Shown here one piece after another: positions 39,041 through 51,095 of a stretch of DNA of 64,000 nucleotides; within the stretch, counting starts at the first letter, position 1; the number at the start of each line of letters is the position of its first letter. Under the pieces are notes generated by a model that did no database searches, was not told the origin of the DNA, and worked only from the letters and a program-made list of their open reading frames with translations. The DNA comes from Latrodectus hesperus (lineage: Eukaryota > Arthropoda > Arachnida > Araneae > Theridiidae). The stretch lies in assembly GCA_037975125.1 (NCBI GenBank), contig CM075860.1, positions 45,357,673 to 45,421,672 on the forward strand, written 5' to 3'. The position numbers and the translations under genes are program-made.

Positions 39041-41035
39041 TGTGTGTGTGTGAATTTAAAGTACTAACAATTAAACAGTATTTTTAAATAAAAATGTATG
39101 AAAATTGCTGCTGTAAAATAGATAAACACATTACTACAGTAAATAATTCAGATGCAGTTTTTTAATATTGACACAATACATAAATTTACAGTTTTTAAAA
39201 TTATTTGCATATACAAAGGTTTTTGTTATAAATGAAAAATTTTATCAACTAATAAATTTTTTAATTTGTATTGTTTGATCTGCAAGTATCTTTTGATATC
39301 ATAAGAGCTCAAATAAATTAAATTAATAAACAGAATTAATATTTTTACTTTACATACTATAAAAACAGTTATTACTTGTCATTTCTTTTTATGATTGCTG
39401 AGGAATATATGTTAAATAAAATTCCATAGTTATTTACTTATTATAGTCTTTCAAATTAATGTAATTCTTATTCGTTTGAAATTTAATTGAAGAAAAGTTA
39501 CTTTAATATGTAAATGTTTAAAGTAATGTTTTAAATAAATAGACTGCAAATGTCTATGCAAGGGAGTAAACTTGGAAAACTCTCAGGCGCTCATCTTGAA
39601 AGACATGTATGTTTAAAAAAATGATATAATATCATAGGTAATATATAGAGAAATAACATTAAAAATACAGAAAATAGTATCCACATAAAGAAACAATATA
39701 ACTATAATTATATATCTACTGTTAAAAATGTATAAATACTGTTAAAAATGTACTGGAAAGATAATTTGAAATGTGCTAGTAAAATGTATATTGCTCAAAT
39801 GTTTACTGTAAACTGTCCAGTTCACAATGGCCTTAAGAGATAACTCTATGGCATGAGTAGAACTAATTATATTTAAAGATTTATATTGAAATTAGATAGA
39901 AATGAAACTACAGAAAAGATCTTTTTATGAACAATTTTTTTACTCATAATTACAACTTAACCTGAAAGATAAATGAGGAAAATTTAGAATTTGCAGCTGT
40001 AATATGTAGGATATTAATTTTACTGTGATTTTATTTTCAAATATTAAATAAATACAACTACATTTACAAATATACATGAATTAATTTAATATAATTATGT
40101 ACATTGCAACATTTATTATCATGATTCTTAATAACTTAACAACAATAATACTTTTTATTTCAAAACAAATTTTATAACTGGCTTTCTACAAGAAATATAA
40201 TGCAATTCTTTTATTCCAGTACATCAAATACATTTTTAGGACTGTAAAATTATTACATTAAGAATATTATTTTAATGTAATCAAGTATATTATCATTTAA
40301 AATAATTAAAATTTTATTTATATAAATTAATTTTAACAAATTATGATGATGCTTTCTCAATAAATAAAAAAATTATAAGTGTCAAAAAATTATTTTTACA
40401 ATATATTAATTCTTAAAGTAAATTTCAAATTTAATTATAAATATATATTATTAGATTGATCCATATTTTTTCGAATGGTACGTTAGTTTCTTCTTTTAAT
40501 CTTTTTAATTTATAAAAATTAACTCCCGAAATTTGAAATTGAATTTAAAATATTTCACGTTTGCTTTGATATGCGAGCATAGTTTCAAGTTTCTAAAAAA
40601 ATGTTTCAGTTTAATGAAAAATTTGCTAAAATTCACAAAAAATAATTATAAATAAAGGCTGAAAATAAATAAAATGCCCGTAAAATATTAACATAAAATG
40701 TATTTTTAAAAATCCCCATTTTTACAAATGTTTTAATCTTTTTAAAATGAAATATATTTATTCATGCATCCGCTTTTCAGTTAACTTTCCTTCATCAAAG
40801 TGTGGAACCGAAAAGTATACATTCTTAGTTGCTAAGCAACGCAACGGGCCAAGCAAAAGCTTGGAATGTGTTCCCGAGAAAACTCAATGTCAATGTTAGA
40901 AACCAAAACAACGTAATAACAACTTAAAATTTGGTTGCGAAACAACGATTTTGGCTTTTAAGTTCCGGAAATTCTAAAATAGCGATAACGGCCTTAAAGT
41001 TACAAAAAAACGAGAACATTTTTAATATTACGGAA

Positions 41036-41231
41036 GTTACAAAACAACGATAACGACTTTAACGTTACAAAACAACGAGCACAGCTTTAATGTTACAAAA
41101 CAACGAGAACAGCTTTACCGTTACAAAACAACGAGAACAGCTTTAACGTTACAAAACAACGAGAACAGCTTTAACGTTACAAAACAACGAGAACAGCTTT
41201 AACGTTACAAAATAACATAATGTGGAAACGT
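41036..41231. repeat. 28-bp subterminal tandem repeat, about six to seven units
   Basis: GTTACAAAACAACGAGAACA-type units start at 41036, 41064, 41092, 41120, 41148, 41176 and 41204. A diverged unit lies at 40999. Such arrays near a hAT end commonly serve as transposase binding sites; that role is inferred. Confidence 0.9.
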
Positions 41232-41498
41232 TCTACAATACCGTAACGACTTTGAGAAGTTACCATTACAGGAACGATTTCAGCAGTTAAGGAAAATAAA
41301 AACGTTATCTGAATAACATAATTCTTGAAGAACGCGTTATTTATTAAACAATTATTTGTTGATAACGGTTCTTAAATAACAGTTCCTTTAAATAACGGCC
41401 ATCTCTACATAAGACACATTTTTGAATTGAGAAAAAATCTTGATTCATTAAGCCCCTGATTATGTTATGTGTGTATACATATTTAAAATTATGTAATC

Positions 41499-41501
<3 letters not shown>

Positions 41502-41544
<43 letters not shown>
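41502..41544. repeat. (AT)n microsatellite
   Basis: About 21 TA units. Confidence 0.95.
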
Positions 41545-41547
<3 letters not shown>

Positions 41548-43436
41548 ATCTCGATATGACATAATCCTTTAACTAAGCAGAACTTTTAAAAGCACTTTTC
41601 AGCTCACATAAATTAATCAAAATGAAATTGGAAAATTATGGTGAAAATCAAAAGTTTTGTCTATTATCTAGTTCATTTTTTGAAATTATAATGTAACAAA
41701 CACAAAAGCCATATCCAGGAAACTTGGAATATTTTATATACTGTTATAAATACTATCCAACCAAGTTAAAATTTAACTTTTTCCAAATTATTGAAAAAAT
41801 CCTCAGAAATACCACCTAAAAGATGGAAAATAGATATCTCAAGATGTTGAAAAAGAGGAAATGGCAAATGCTAATAGCAGACAGGTTCTGCTAGCTACGA
41901 TAAACAGGATTTAAAGGTTGTAACACTGATAAAGAAGTTTATTATATCGACACAAACTGGACCAATTTACATAAATTTAATATAAGAAACACTTCATCAA
42001 AATTTCCAAGTAACTTCAAATTCATCAATTAGCACTTTTCAGCCACTATATATATTCAATAGCCACTATTTAACTTATAACTTTCAGTAAAAGCAAAATT
42101 ATGATATAAATCTCAACAAATCTAAAATTATTGGAACTAACATGCATATTCAAATTTTAAAAGGTCCATAATAATGAATGAAATTTAATATTCTTGTCAT
42201 GTAACCCAACAAAATTACTGATTTGTTATATCATTAATAATCAATTAAATTAACTAGTAAAGAAATCCAACATGCTTATTTAAATCTAGTTATTCTATTT
42301 AATTTCTCACCAACATTTCCAATAATAAATAGCTTCATTTTAATGAGGAATGATATATAGTGCATTTTCCTGCTTCTTTATTACAAGCAAATAATTAGCA
42401 ATTTTAAACACAGACATTTTTTATATGACAGTATTAAAGTTCAGATATTTTCCAAATCTCAAACACCAATTGTAAATTTTAATAAATATAACAGTTAAAA
42501 ATTGGGAAAATGTTCTACTAATATTAATAAGAATCAGTATTTATTATAATCTATGAACAATCAGTTTTGTTACGAAGGTTTTTGCATTAGTATTCTCTAG
42601 AAAGTATGTACATAACACTATGTAATAAATCCTATAGCAATTATATAAGCATTTATGAAGTATATCTATGCATAAAAAAACTTGCAAAAGAAAAAAAATT
42701 AAATTATCAGTATAGTTCACATCATTACTTTTGATGGCCAGAGAAAATGATTGTCTTTTTGTATACAATACGTATAAAATCTGATTCGAGATAAGCAGAT
42801 ATTTAAACATCTGATTTAACCACCGAAAATAAAACCACAACAGTTAAAAAATACCTTTTAACTATTGCGGTTTAATGAATATTTCAAACTACAGATGTAC
42901 ATCCAAGCTATTACTTTTATCTAAATTAATCAAAAATAACTCCAGATATCTAATGAAAAATAAAATGAATATCTATATACACTATCGATTGACATTATAA
43001 AAAATTTTCGTATGCAATTTCAGAATCAGTAATCAATCTAATCTACTGCGTTTGATTTAACATTAAGTTTACAAATAATAGTAGAATAATATTTTTCGAG
43101 GAATATATATGTGAAAGACAGCATATCTAAACGATTTTTCTGTCCAAAAATTTAATAAATACACATTCAAATAGTAAACATTACGAGTAACAATTACAAT
43201 GAACACTACTGAAACCCCTCCAATCTTTACATACACCTGTCATCTTTTTCCAAATTTGTTTTGAGAAACTTCTATTGCCATAAATGAAAGTAGAAATCAT
43301 TAAAATTTATCTTTTTAAATATATTATGTGGTTTTAATAATTAAAAACTTATAAATTGTTAAGAAAATTCAAATTTTTCCACAATTTTTAAAATTTGGGA
43401 ATTTTCAAAATTCCCGGGAATTTTAAAAATTCCCAT

Positions 43437-43583
43437 GGGAAAAAACCCGGTTTATTCCCGGAAATAAACCGGGTTTTTTCCCATCCTTACAACACTAATT
43501 ATGGTGCCGTAGTCTACGGCACCAATGGGAAGTCAATGGGAAGTGGAAATGGGATTTTCAATGGGAAGTTCCCATTGAAAATC
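43437..43583. repeat. cluster of three strong inverted repeats at hAT right end
   Basis: 20-bp arms 43437-43456/43463-43482 (GGGAAAAAACCCGGTTTATT) lie inside the element end. 11-bp arms 43502-43512/43514-43524 (TGGTGCCGTAG) and 15-bp arms 43553-43567/43569-43583 (GATTTTCAATGGGAA) lie just outside it. All are exact. Confidence 0.9.
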
Positions 43584-44363
43584 AATGCAATCGCAAAAAT
43601 TTTTATTTAAATATTTTTAGGTATTTATTTCTGTTTACGAAATTTTTTTTTATTATATCCGATAAAATCATAATTTTTAATAAGAGTGTAATCAGTGGTG
43701 ATCCCGTAAATTTTTAAAAAAATTTTTAATTTTTACTTAAATAATCCTGATGGATTACCATATTTCTTGGGAATTGTAACAATATTGTTACATTATATCA
43801 TTCATATTTCATTCATATACTATATCACATCCTATACTATAACATCATATACTCAGTGGCGTAGTGAGCATAATTGGCGCCCGGGTACGATACCTTTTTT
43901 AACGCCCCCTTGAAAATAAAATAATAATGCTATATAAATATGGGAATAAAATGTATTAAGTAATAAAAGATGTATAATACATTATAATAAATAGAGTGTA
44001 ATAAGAATACAATATAAATAATTATACAGAATGTTGTACCGACTATAAAATAATCGAAAATATATTAATTTAAAACATCAAGCTCAGTTTTAAATTTAAA
44101 CAAAATTCAATTCTAATTTTTAAAAAATACTTATATTGAATTAGGAAAAGTGTCATTAGAATAACCGGACTTATGTAATTTATAATTAATTATAAAAATA
44201 TATAATTAATTTTATATAGATACAAATATTTTAAGAAACGTAAAATTTTTTTAAGCGGGAAATAATTCGTTACATATCATAGATATAAGCAGATCATAGA
44301 TATGTTCGCAAGCTAATATACTACACTATTCACATTTTTCGTGTCTTTACTTAAGTGAATTGA

Positions 44364-44700
44364 TCAATTATCAAAGTTGATCATTTCAAATTTTTCTTTT
44401 TCTATTCTTAAAATTGTTAAATCACTTAGACGGTTTTGACTCATGGTGAATCATAAATAAGTCAAAAATTAGTTTTATTTTGCTGAATGCACGTTCACAG
44501 CTTGCAAGTGATGCAGAAATAGTAAAAAGTATTTGAATGGCAACCTCTTCTCACTATCTTCACCGTTTGAGATTAAGCATGTTGGAACTTCTAATAGAGA
44601 TTTTGATTTCTTTTCTACTGCTGAGTAACACCTTTCAATCCCACATTTCTCAATAGACTTCTTTCCCATGGAAATCTGTGTGACAAAATTCACCCAAACT
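44364..44700 (-). pseudogene. hAT transposase C-terminal dimerisation region
   Basis: The minus strand reads SISASLASCERAFSKIKLIF (family motif: lPvs.As.ERsFSkLklIK). After a frame change comes FTMSQNRLSDLTILRIEKEK ending FDN and a stop at 44364. This is the conserved C-terminal hAT dimerisation domain that mediates transposase oligomerisation. The upstream part up to 44700 is frameshifted and only weakly recognisable; the catalytic core is not seen. Its position at one end of the 43854-48503 element supports the assignment. Confidence 0.8.
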
Positions 44701-44714
44701 TTTACATTTGTTAA

Positions 44715-44985
44715 TCACGGGGACTTTGCGCTCCCAAGCTACAGGTCCGAGGTTCGATTCTCAAGCTAGGTCAACTCAGCCTTTCATCCTTTCAGTGGAT
44801 TAATTAACTGAGTACCAATCATGTTTGGGAAATAAACACAAAAAATTAAGCTTTGGACTGACCACCTAACCGGGACATATGCTTCGCATCCCAGGGCCCT
44901 CGGTTAGAAAAACAGATGGGCATTGTAGGCCTTGATCCGTATACTACAGTTTTGAAGTCGGGATATTTATTGATTTATCAATTAA
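44715..44985 (+). mobile_element. tRNA-like SINE, diverged
   Basis: GGTCCGAGGTTCGATTCTCA contains a B-box-like sequence. It is followed by a structured GC-richer body (CCGGGACATATGCTTCGCAT, CCCAGGGCCCTCGGTTAG) that stands out from AT-rich hAT DNA. The A box is degenerate and no clear target duplication is seen, so the limits are approximate. Confidence 0.5.
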
Positions 44986-45980
44986 TTTTTAACTTTTAAG
45001 AAAATTGATTTTAATAATTTAACATTTCCATAACAATGTCTTAAAATTTTTAAATGTATTTTTTCTAGCTTGTTAACCAAATGAAGCAATTAAACATTAT
45101 TATTCCCTATTAATTGTGCATTATCTTAGTTATGAAAGTTTCTTCAAATTGTTGATCATTAGGTGCTGAACATATGCTATAAGTTATCCTAACAAATTTT
45201 CAAAAATTCTATAATATTACTAACTTTACAAACTTTAGATATTTATTGCAAAATAATAATTGGGTACGACTTTATACCCCTAATTTAGGATCAACTCATC
45301 TGATTTTTCACAATATCTTTTTAAACATTTCATTTACCACAGCTTAAACTGAAAATTTTATTTAATTTTTTTATTAAAAAAAATTCCAGTGAAAAACAAC
45401 TTTATATTAAATTTCACATTTAAAATAGCTTTTTAAATTATATCATTCAGACCATTAATGTAAACCAAAATTATTTTTAATGTAAAAAATTTAAATCACA
45501 AAACGTAATATTGATAATTTATAATATTTCATTTTTATACCATAAAATCAATTTTTTTGATTCTAAAATTAGAAGATCTTTGTTAATAGGTTTTCATCTG
45601 ATTTCAATTTAAATAACTAAATCATGCCATAGAATTATCAATGCAAATTTCAGAGAAGCAACGAAACACTAATATTGACAGCAAAGATATTTTGGAAATT
45701 TCTTGAATCAAAAATTTAAAACACACAAATTCAAGTAAAATTATGCATATTTAATATAATCAGAAATTTTTAACCAAACAATATACATTATGTTATTAAA
45801 AATTATATTTTCCTCCAAACTGATGCACTCTATATTGTTCTTTCAAGTTTTCCATTGATTCGAATTATTAACAAAAATTACAATTGCTGAGATAAAAAAT
45901 ATATTTTAGCAGTTAAAAGCCTAATTTTATTTAAAGAAATTTTCTCAATCAGTTGTCATAGTAGTAAAAATTTTCTTCGC

Positions 45981-46192
45981 ATTTCAATTCCAAGAAGATA
46001 ATTCCCTACACGACATAATGTATTGCTATATTATGAAAAATTTCCTCTTTTCTTTGAAGGTCAGACTGGTCGGGGCCGTCGAGTTCGCGATGGCCTGGTG
46101 TCGAACACCATGGAGAGAGGTTCCTTCCGCCATGCCGGGACAATATTTTGGACAAAGGGGACCGATAATAAGAAACACGTTTCCGCAGGAAA
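45981..46192. repeat. direct repeat, long copy
   Basis: It is shared with 47035-47183: TTTCTTTGAAGGTCAG, ACAATATTTTGGAC, then AAACACGTTTC and GCAGGAA. This copy has an extra ~70 bases containing GGTGTCGAACACC, a B-box-like palindrome. Family unknown; possibly a SINE-like retroposon. Confidence 0.65.
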
Positions 46193-47034
46193 TAAAAATA
46201 TATTTTATTATTAAAATAAGGACTAATTTTTATTAAAATTAAAATTTATTCCCATTAAGAATCATTTTGGAAGTGCTGTTCATGCAATTGCATGGAGTTT
46301 TTTTTTTCAATAATTTTATATCATTTAAAGACGATCTTATTTTTAAAATTTTATAATGTAGAATGAGATATATGTACAATTTCTTTATAAACTTCTTGAA
46401 CGAATTTTTCAAGTTAAAAAATTTGTTATTTATATAAATTGAACTAATTAATTAAGAAATATATTCTATATGTTTAACACGTGCTGTAGAGGCAGCTAAG
46501 ACCGGTAATAGGTTGTTACGCTATTAAAGAAGATTCTGTTTGTTTAAGCATACAGAAAAGAAAAAAAACATTTAAAAAAGAAAAAACTTTCATAGCTTTT
46601 TAACTTATACCATTTGAAAAAAGAATTTTTAATATAAGGTGCTAATGTAAAGCCAACAAAATTACGAGTCAAATAAAAATTATTTCCCCAAATGAAAAGA
46701 TTTAAACATTAAGTAAATTACTTTGAAATGAATAGTTTTAACTAATAAGTAATTTAATATTTAATGTTCAAAATTTGCAAGCATATGCTAGTAAATTTAT
46801 AACAGCAAAAATAGGAAATAAATATTCAAATTGAAAGAATACATAATAAACATTACGGTGATAATTACGGCACTTACGGTGATAATATTTTAAAGGTCAG
46901 AACTCCAGATTTTCAAAAGTTCCCATGAAGCGATGTGTTTTGGAAGAAACGAAATACAAACCGTGTGAACAATAAAAAGGAAGGAAAGTTTATGTGTTTT
47001 CCTAGAAATTGGAGATAATTAGTTCTCGATCCCC

Positions 47035-47183
47035 TCCATTTCTATTCCAGGAAAATAATACCCGACGCTGCATACTGCAGTACTTTCTTATGAAACCCCC
47101 CTTTCTTTGAAGGTCAGTCTGATGCTGGGCACAATATTTTGGACTAAGGGAATCGCTAATAGGAAACACGTTTCAGCAGGAAT
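47035..47183. repeat. direct repeat, shorter copy
   Basis: Second copy of the 45981-46192 repeat about 1.05 kb away, lacking the GC-rich middle portion. Both are in the same orientation inside the hAT element. Confidence 0.65.
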
Positions 47184-48510
47184 TTTCTCACGAGTGTAAC
47201 GCGACACTAGACTGAATGACTACAACAGTGAAAGCCTGAGATAAAAAATACAAGGGTTTTATTTTATTTTGGAACAATGAATAATACAATTTCACTAAGT
47301 CTCAATAACTACTAAAACTGATCTTTCTATATCGCTTCTTGATAACTTAAGTAAAATCTGACTTTTCTGTTATTAATAGTACATTTAAATTCTTACAAGC
47401 TTCTATTAATAATATTTAAGTTTTATGAAATTTTCTATTTTTGCGCATTATTATTTATTACGTTATTGTAATCAAAAAAAGATTAAATTTTCACATTTTT
47501 ATCTTAAAAGTATATCAAAAATATTAGTGAAGTACTGCTTGTTAAATAAAATTATTTAGAGAAACCAAAAATAACACGACAAATAATATTTCAAACACTG
47601 AAATTTCGACTAATAATTATTACATCCAGAAGGGTCCAAAGAAAATAATATTCATTGAACGTTTTTATTTTTTTATATTGAGTAAAACAAACTTATTTGA
47701 TTTGTTAATGTTATTGTTATGACTTTTTTTAGTATATGACTTGACTTAGATAACCTGTATAACAATTGAGTCATAAATGACCCTGTGAATCTTGGCGTAT
47801 TCACAAAATTTAATAGGTGTCTTTCATGAACTTACTCATCTGTAATCTCCCTAAGTTAGTAGATCCAAAAATTACTACATAACATTAACACAAGTAATTT
47901 AGTAAATAACTTTATACTAAAATGAAAATCTCTCATATGCATTAAAATGGAACTGACCAATCTAATATTCCAGAAATTTTATATGAAAAAAAAATTAAGA
48001 TATTTTCGTTATTTACACATTTACAAGATTTGTAGTACAAAACAATAATATCACAAACTTTGAGCAAACTATGAAACTAAAAAGGAAAAAATTAAAATAA
48101 TGCAAACCAAAGATCTAACTAATTAAGAAATGAAAATCAAAAGCATAGTTAAAAGATCACAATTTTTAAAAGGAACTAAACCATGCAAAATTATTATTAT
48201 TAAAGAAATATAAGAGTAAGAATTTCGCTTATTTGCAAGCTCCTGCAGCTCTTCCTCATTTTTCATCAGCAACTTATTTTCTTTTCCAAATCTGATTCAT
48301 CCCTCTGGATTATTTTCTATTTTCCCTGGACATGACACAATAATTATAAAATGCAAAGTTTATTTCTCGAACAAAATTGATATTATGATAATACAAAGAT
48401 TGAAATTTTCTGAAAATTTTTGCTTAGCTTTGAAATGATTTGACGTATTCTGCGCCCGGGGCATGGTAGCCCCCCTTGCCCCCCCCCCGTCGCTAAGCCT
48501 CTGCATATAC

Positions 48511-48568
48511 TATATCATTCATCAACAATTGAGAATCATATGATTCTCAATTGTTGATGAATGATATA
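48511..48568. repeat. perfect 58-bp palindrome next to hAT insertion site
   Basis: 29-base arms 48511-48539 and 48540-48568 are exact reverse complements with no spacer (centre GAATCAT|ATGATTC). The left arm begins with the last base of the hAT target duplication. Confidence 0.95.
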
Positions 48569-49040
48569 TTGTAACCCTCATTCTAACTCTTGCTATTATT
48601 AATCTCAATTGTTAATTATTTTCTTCTTTAACTAATTTTTAATTTTATGCATTTATTTCAAAATTTCAGAAAATATATTTTGCGCGAGATTGAACTATAA
48701 ATCATTTTAAATACTAAGCGAGGTATTATTTATGCTTTCATTTATAGTATTATAAATTTAATTAAAATTTTCTTGATGATGCTAGAATATATGGATTGGT
48801 ATCAATAATGAGTAGAACAAAATTGTTATCATGTGTTTATTTACTTGTTGTTTATAAATATTTTAAACAAGTCTTGGTTTTTATTGCAATTAAAATTTAA
48901 GTCTTAATTTTAAGAGTTGATTTAATACACAGCTAATTAAATTAAGGATTGTAAATCGGGTTCCATTGGAAATGTGAACATTTTCACTTGCAAAAGTTAA
49001 TTTGTTCCAGCTTGCATATTGCAACCAAATGCTTCGCAAC
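48569..49040. other. no feature seen
   Basis: AT-rich. Confidence 0.4.
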
Positions 49041-49210
49041 AACTACTACCTTTGTTTCCTGCATTTCAAAAATTTTATAGGATAATTACTTTTAAATGAA
49101 TATTTCTCAAAAGCAATGGAAACTACAGAAAACAAGCACGATGGTATATAACAATAATGAAATAGTTTGCAGGAAGTTTCGTGCCGGAAATTTTCTAGAT
49201 CTCCACGGTA

Positions 49211-49299
49211 GTAGCGCCCTCTATTCCACACTTTACAGAAACTTCCATCCATACAACACAGACAACTTTAATGGAGTCAATTCATCACCAGGTGGCGCT
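49211..49299. promoter_or_regulatory. pair of CTCF-like motifs
   Basis: TCACCAGGTGGCGCT at 49285-49299 (plus strand) matches the arthropod CTCF core (AGGTGGCGCT) exactly and the wider consensus at nearly every position. GTAGCGCCCTCTATTCC at 49211-49227 is, on the minus strand, ATAGAGGGCGCTAC, another CTCF-type core. The two face away from each other about 70 bp apart in a GC-richer island (49170-49330). Motif resemblance is direct; binding is inference. Confidence 0.45.
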
Positions 49300-49410
49300 T
49301 CTACTTTTGGTACTTGTCATGTGACAAATTCCATACGAAGATTATTTACATTATATTATTGTGTGAATTCGTATTTGGATATTGTAAATATACAGTTTTA
49401 TTTTATCTAG

Positions 49411-50146
49411 CAAATTGGTACCAATACTTTTTAATTTTTACACATATTTAATAATAAAAAACGTTAAATATTTATACTTTTTTCAAACTTTCTACGTTTA
49501 ATAACCTGAATATTTTCCCCAAGAGAATGAAAAACGTAGTATTTTGATAAAAGTAAATTTTTTGTAATGTCAAGAGAAATGTGTAATCAGAATTGTTTTA
49601 TCAGAAATGATAGACGATAATAAAGCAGCTTATATTATTAATAATTGGCAATTTTTTTCAAAATTACCATTTAAATTTAATCACCTTTTTAAAAAATTAG
49701 TTTCACTGAAATGCTTGTCATTGACAGCATTTAAGACAAATTGATGATAAATTGGATACAAAGGAATAAAATGATGGAATATATATCAATCCAGAACTAC
49801 TTGTAAAATATTAGATTCAAATTTAATAGAGTTTATCCTCCGGACGCATCTAACAAACAAACAAAAAATTTAATAAATAAAATCGCCAAGTTACTTGACA
49901 TGTGACTTTGACGTCATATAAAGTGAGTCAATTCTATGGTCTTAATTTAATTCATTTTTTTCTTTTATTAGCAGAAAAATTGACTTAAATATGAATATTC
50001 TTGAAATTTTTAAAAAGCAATATTTGCAGATCTGAAAGTGATAAAAGAAACAAGTTACAAATCTTTGGTAATAACTATTAAATTTATTATTATAATAAGA
50101 TTAAAAATTCAGTTATATATTTTCAGATACAAGTGTTCCTATTTCA
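49411..50146. other. no feature seen
   Basis: AT-rich, no frames or repeats recognised. Confidence 0.4.
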
Positions 50147-51095
50147 TTGCATTTTAAGCCCCTATTACATTAGAGTGGTCGAGATATCAGTTTGAGTGAC
50201 TCCCGCAGACTTAACATTACGTGACGTCACATCTAAAAATATGAGCAACTCGTTCTATTCGTCCAATGAATGCTTGAGATTTCCTTCAGGTTTGCTGTAA
50301 GAAAATAACAGTTTTACTAGATTTAATAATAGATCTCTGTTCTGGCTAACATTTTTATGGTTGCCATATTTTACTCAGAAGGTGTCCAGATTTCATAATG
50401 AATTCTTATTTGGGAATTTAATTTGTAGCCAATTTTTTTATTTACACAATATGCCATCTTTCTTCTTTTTTAAAATATGTTCTAGAATTTTCAAATTTTT
50501 TCATAAGCAATTCTGAAATTAGATGAAAAATTAAACTAAACAAAAGTATAAATAATTTAACAAGATGCACATAAATAGAAATTAACGCATGGAATACAAT
50601 AGAATTGTATTACACTGAATATAGTAGGAAAAAAGAAAAACCGAAATTACGAAAAAAATATTACTTTGATTCTAATAAGATTTGCCAGCCTCCAATTCTT
50701 AACAAGTATTAAAAATTATTTTAAAATGAATGTTCATTTTGAATCAAACTTAAATAGAACAAAAGTTCTATAAACATCGACATGGAATTATGTAAGCGAT
50801 CATACATTAGAAAAATAAATTTTGCTGCTTACTTAAGACAAATATAGACTACAATATTGTACGATAACAGATTAAATTTTTTATATATGAATAATTAAAC
50901 TATATGAAAAATTACTTATCTTAGAATTTCGTAAAACTTTAAACTATTTTGCTAAAAAATATAACGTCATCAATGCCTCAAACAAAATTGCTACTTTGAT
51001 AAATTATAAAAATATAATTTTTTTTATATATCGTTTTAATAAAATTAAGGCTATTAATTAATGACTTTCTGTAAACAAATCTTGGTAAAAGTTAC

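Larger units (their letters stand above)
38205..41407. mobile_element. 3.2 kb hAT-type element nested in the larger hAT
   Basis: The ends are TAGAGATGGC (38205) and its reverse complement GCCATCTCTA (ending 41407). The exact 8-bp duplication CATAAGAC lies at 38197-38204 and 41408-41415. The right subterminal region consists of AACG-rich repeats (41036-41231) and GTTATTTAA-type words, and related GTTATCAAATAACGG-like words lie near the left end. No transposase was found. Nesting shows it inserted after the 35552-43497 element. Confidence 0.92.
35552..43497. mobile_element. 7.9 kb hAT-type element (host of a nested hAT)
   Basis: The left end is TAGTGATGTAAAATTCCCGG at 35552. The right end, reverse complemented from 43497, is TAGTGTTGTAAGGATGGGAA. 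The exact 8-bp duplication ATTATGGT lies at 35544-35551 and 43498-43505. The left subterminal region has repeated GGGAATTTTG words (35566-35650) and the right has matching AATTCCCGGGAATTT. The interior is AT-rich. I could not identify transposase coding except a doubtful minus-strand stretch near 37800 (GLSFDRLISLGIKLVFHHE). Without the nested 3.2 kb insertion it would be about 4.7 kb. The ends and duplication are direct evidence; autonomy is doubtful. Confidence 0.9.
43854..48503 (-). mobile_element. 4.65 kb hAT-type element with transposase remnant
   Basis: The left end is CAGTGGCGTAGTGAGC. The right end, reverse complemented, is CAGAGGCTTAGCGACGGGGG (imperfect terminal repeat). The exact 8-bp duplication CATATACT lies at 43846-43853 and 48504-48511. 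GC-rich subterminal blocks (GGCGCCCGGG near the left end, GCGCCCGGGG near the right) link it to the element at 8455. The transposase C-terminus lies near the left end on the minus strand, so the gene ran right to left. Most of it has decayed, and a SINE and a repeat pair occupy the interior. Confidence 0.9.

Noticed and set aside
49046..49252. 68-residue minus-strand frame over the CTCF-like island
   Set aside because: No acceptor or donor that keeps a frame with other exons; low-complexity tail.
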